The notes under the pieces: model-generated
What the model was told of the DNA's origin: nothing
The model's database searches: none
What the model saw: only the letters and a program-made list of their open reading frames with translations
Shown here: positions 5,560 to 5,831 of the stretch, piece by piece
How positions within the stretch are numbered: position 1 is the first letter of the stretch
Layout: each line of letters opens with the position of its first letter
Made by a program: the position numbers and the translations under genes
NCBI GenBank assembly: GCA_946221975.1
Contig: CAMIGT010000106.1
Span: 1-5,831 of the forward strand
From: an uncultured Blastococcus sp.
Lineage (GTDB): Bacteria; Actinomycetota; Actinomycetes; Mycobacteriales; Antricoccaceae
DNA: 5,831 nt
Reading direction: 5' to 3'

Positions 5560-5831
5560 CTGCTCCTCGTCGCGAGTACGTCGACGTGGCCCGGGGAGTT
5601 GCGCCGCAACCAATGCCGTGAGGGCGGCAAGGAATCCGGCGATCTGCAGTGCGGTGAGCCGCTCACCGAGTACGGCGACGCCGATCACCGCCGCGGTGAG
5701 CGGTGACAGGATGCCGAGCATCGCGGTCGGCGCTGCGGGCAGCACTCCGACGCCGCGAAACCACAGCGTGTAGGCGACCAGCCCGCCCACGAGCCCGAGC
5801 CACAGATACCCGGCGTACGCCGCGCCCTCAA
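5365..5831 (-). CDS. EamA/DMT-family transporter, C-terminal part (gene continues beyond window)
   Basis: Only the last 154 residues are in the window; the 5' end lies past the right edge. Three membrane helices can be seen: YLWLGLVGGLVAYTLWF (visible residues 8-24), the PTAMLGILSPLTAAVIGVAVL stretch (34-54) and LTALQIAGFLAALTALVAAQL (58-78). The signature LSPLTAAVIGVAVLGERLT is typical of the second EamA repeat of drug/metabolite exporters in the cytoplasmic membrane; the substrate is unknown. A normal protein would end soon after the basic PGPRRRTR at 79-86, but no stop follows until TAG at 5365-5367. The open frame therefore adds about 65 residues antisense to the denD 3' end, with no helix or known domain. 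Either the tail is real read-through or the stop has been lost. Confidence 0.8.
   Translation of the reverse strand, partial: EGAAYAGYLWLGLVGGLVAYTLWFRGVGVLPAAPTAMLGILSPLTAAVIGVAVLGERLTALQIAGFLAALTALVAAQLPGPRRRTRDEEQSVHAVGVVRDVLFDHRVDAVVGIQPESLRAGVVEALRPARDDGLDGRVALDGDPVGDIVTRDPA

Overview
The window looks like chromosomal DNA from a high-G+C Gram-positive bacterium (Actinomycetota). The reasons are GC-rich codon use, a GAF-ANTAR regulator of the mycobacterial/streptomycete kind, and a SigB/SigF-type sigma factor. I cannot place the genus. No rRNA, tRNA, insertion sequence, transposase or CRISPR array is visible.

Layout, left to right. Positions 1-220 hold only leader sequence with no recognisable gene. 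At 221-928 (+) is a GAF-ANTAR RNA-binding regulator. It faces a SigF/SigB-family sigma factor at 973-1731 (-), with a short GC hairpin between their stop codons. Next is a PhnB-like VOC protein (1866-2291, -), divergent from a zinc-ribbon plus MBL-fold hydrolase (2411 onward, +). The 119-base divergent spacer carries three back-to-back 21-bp repeats and a GGGGTAG/CTACCCC inverted repeat.

The most unusual point lies near 3170-3181. The MBL gene loses its normal C-terminus there and runs directly into the antisense of a cas3 gene. The cas3 gene, on the minus strand from 4347, keeps its HD nuclease domain, Walker A motif and next helicase motif. It stops about seven residues before the expected DExH box, where it in turn runs into the antisense of the MBL gene. 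Both genes are therefore cut at one junction. The simplest reading is a deletion that removed the rest of a leftward type I CRISPR-Cas operon together with the last residues of the MBL protein. An insertion of a cas3 fragment or a chimeric assembly remain possible. The remaining cas3 segment is less GC-rich than its neighbours.

Right of cas3, a 225-base divergent spacer holds a long imperfect inverted repeat just ahead of a probable D-erythronate dehydrogenase gene (denD, 4573-5559, +). The window ends inside an EamA/DMT-type exporter gene on the minus strand, whose open frame runs 195 bases into the antisense of denD.

The genes do not form one pathway. The left part is stress and antitermination regulation, the middle is a remodelled accessory locus with a CRISPR-Cas remnant, and the right part is sugar-acid metabolism next to a transporter.
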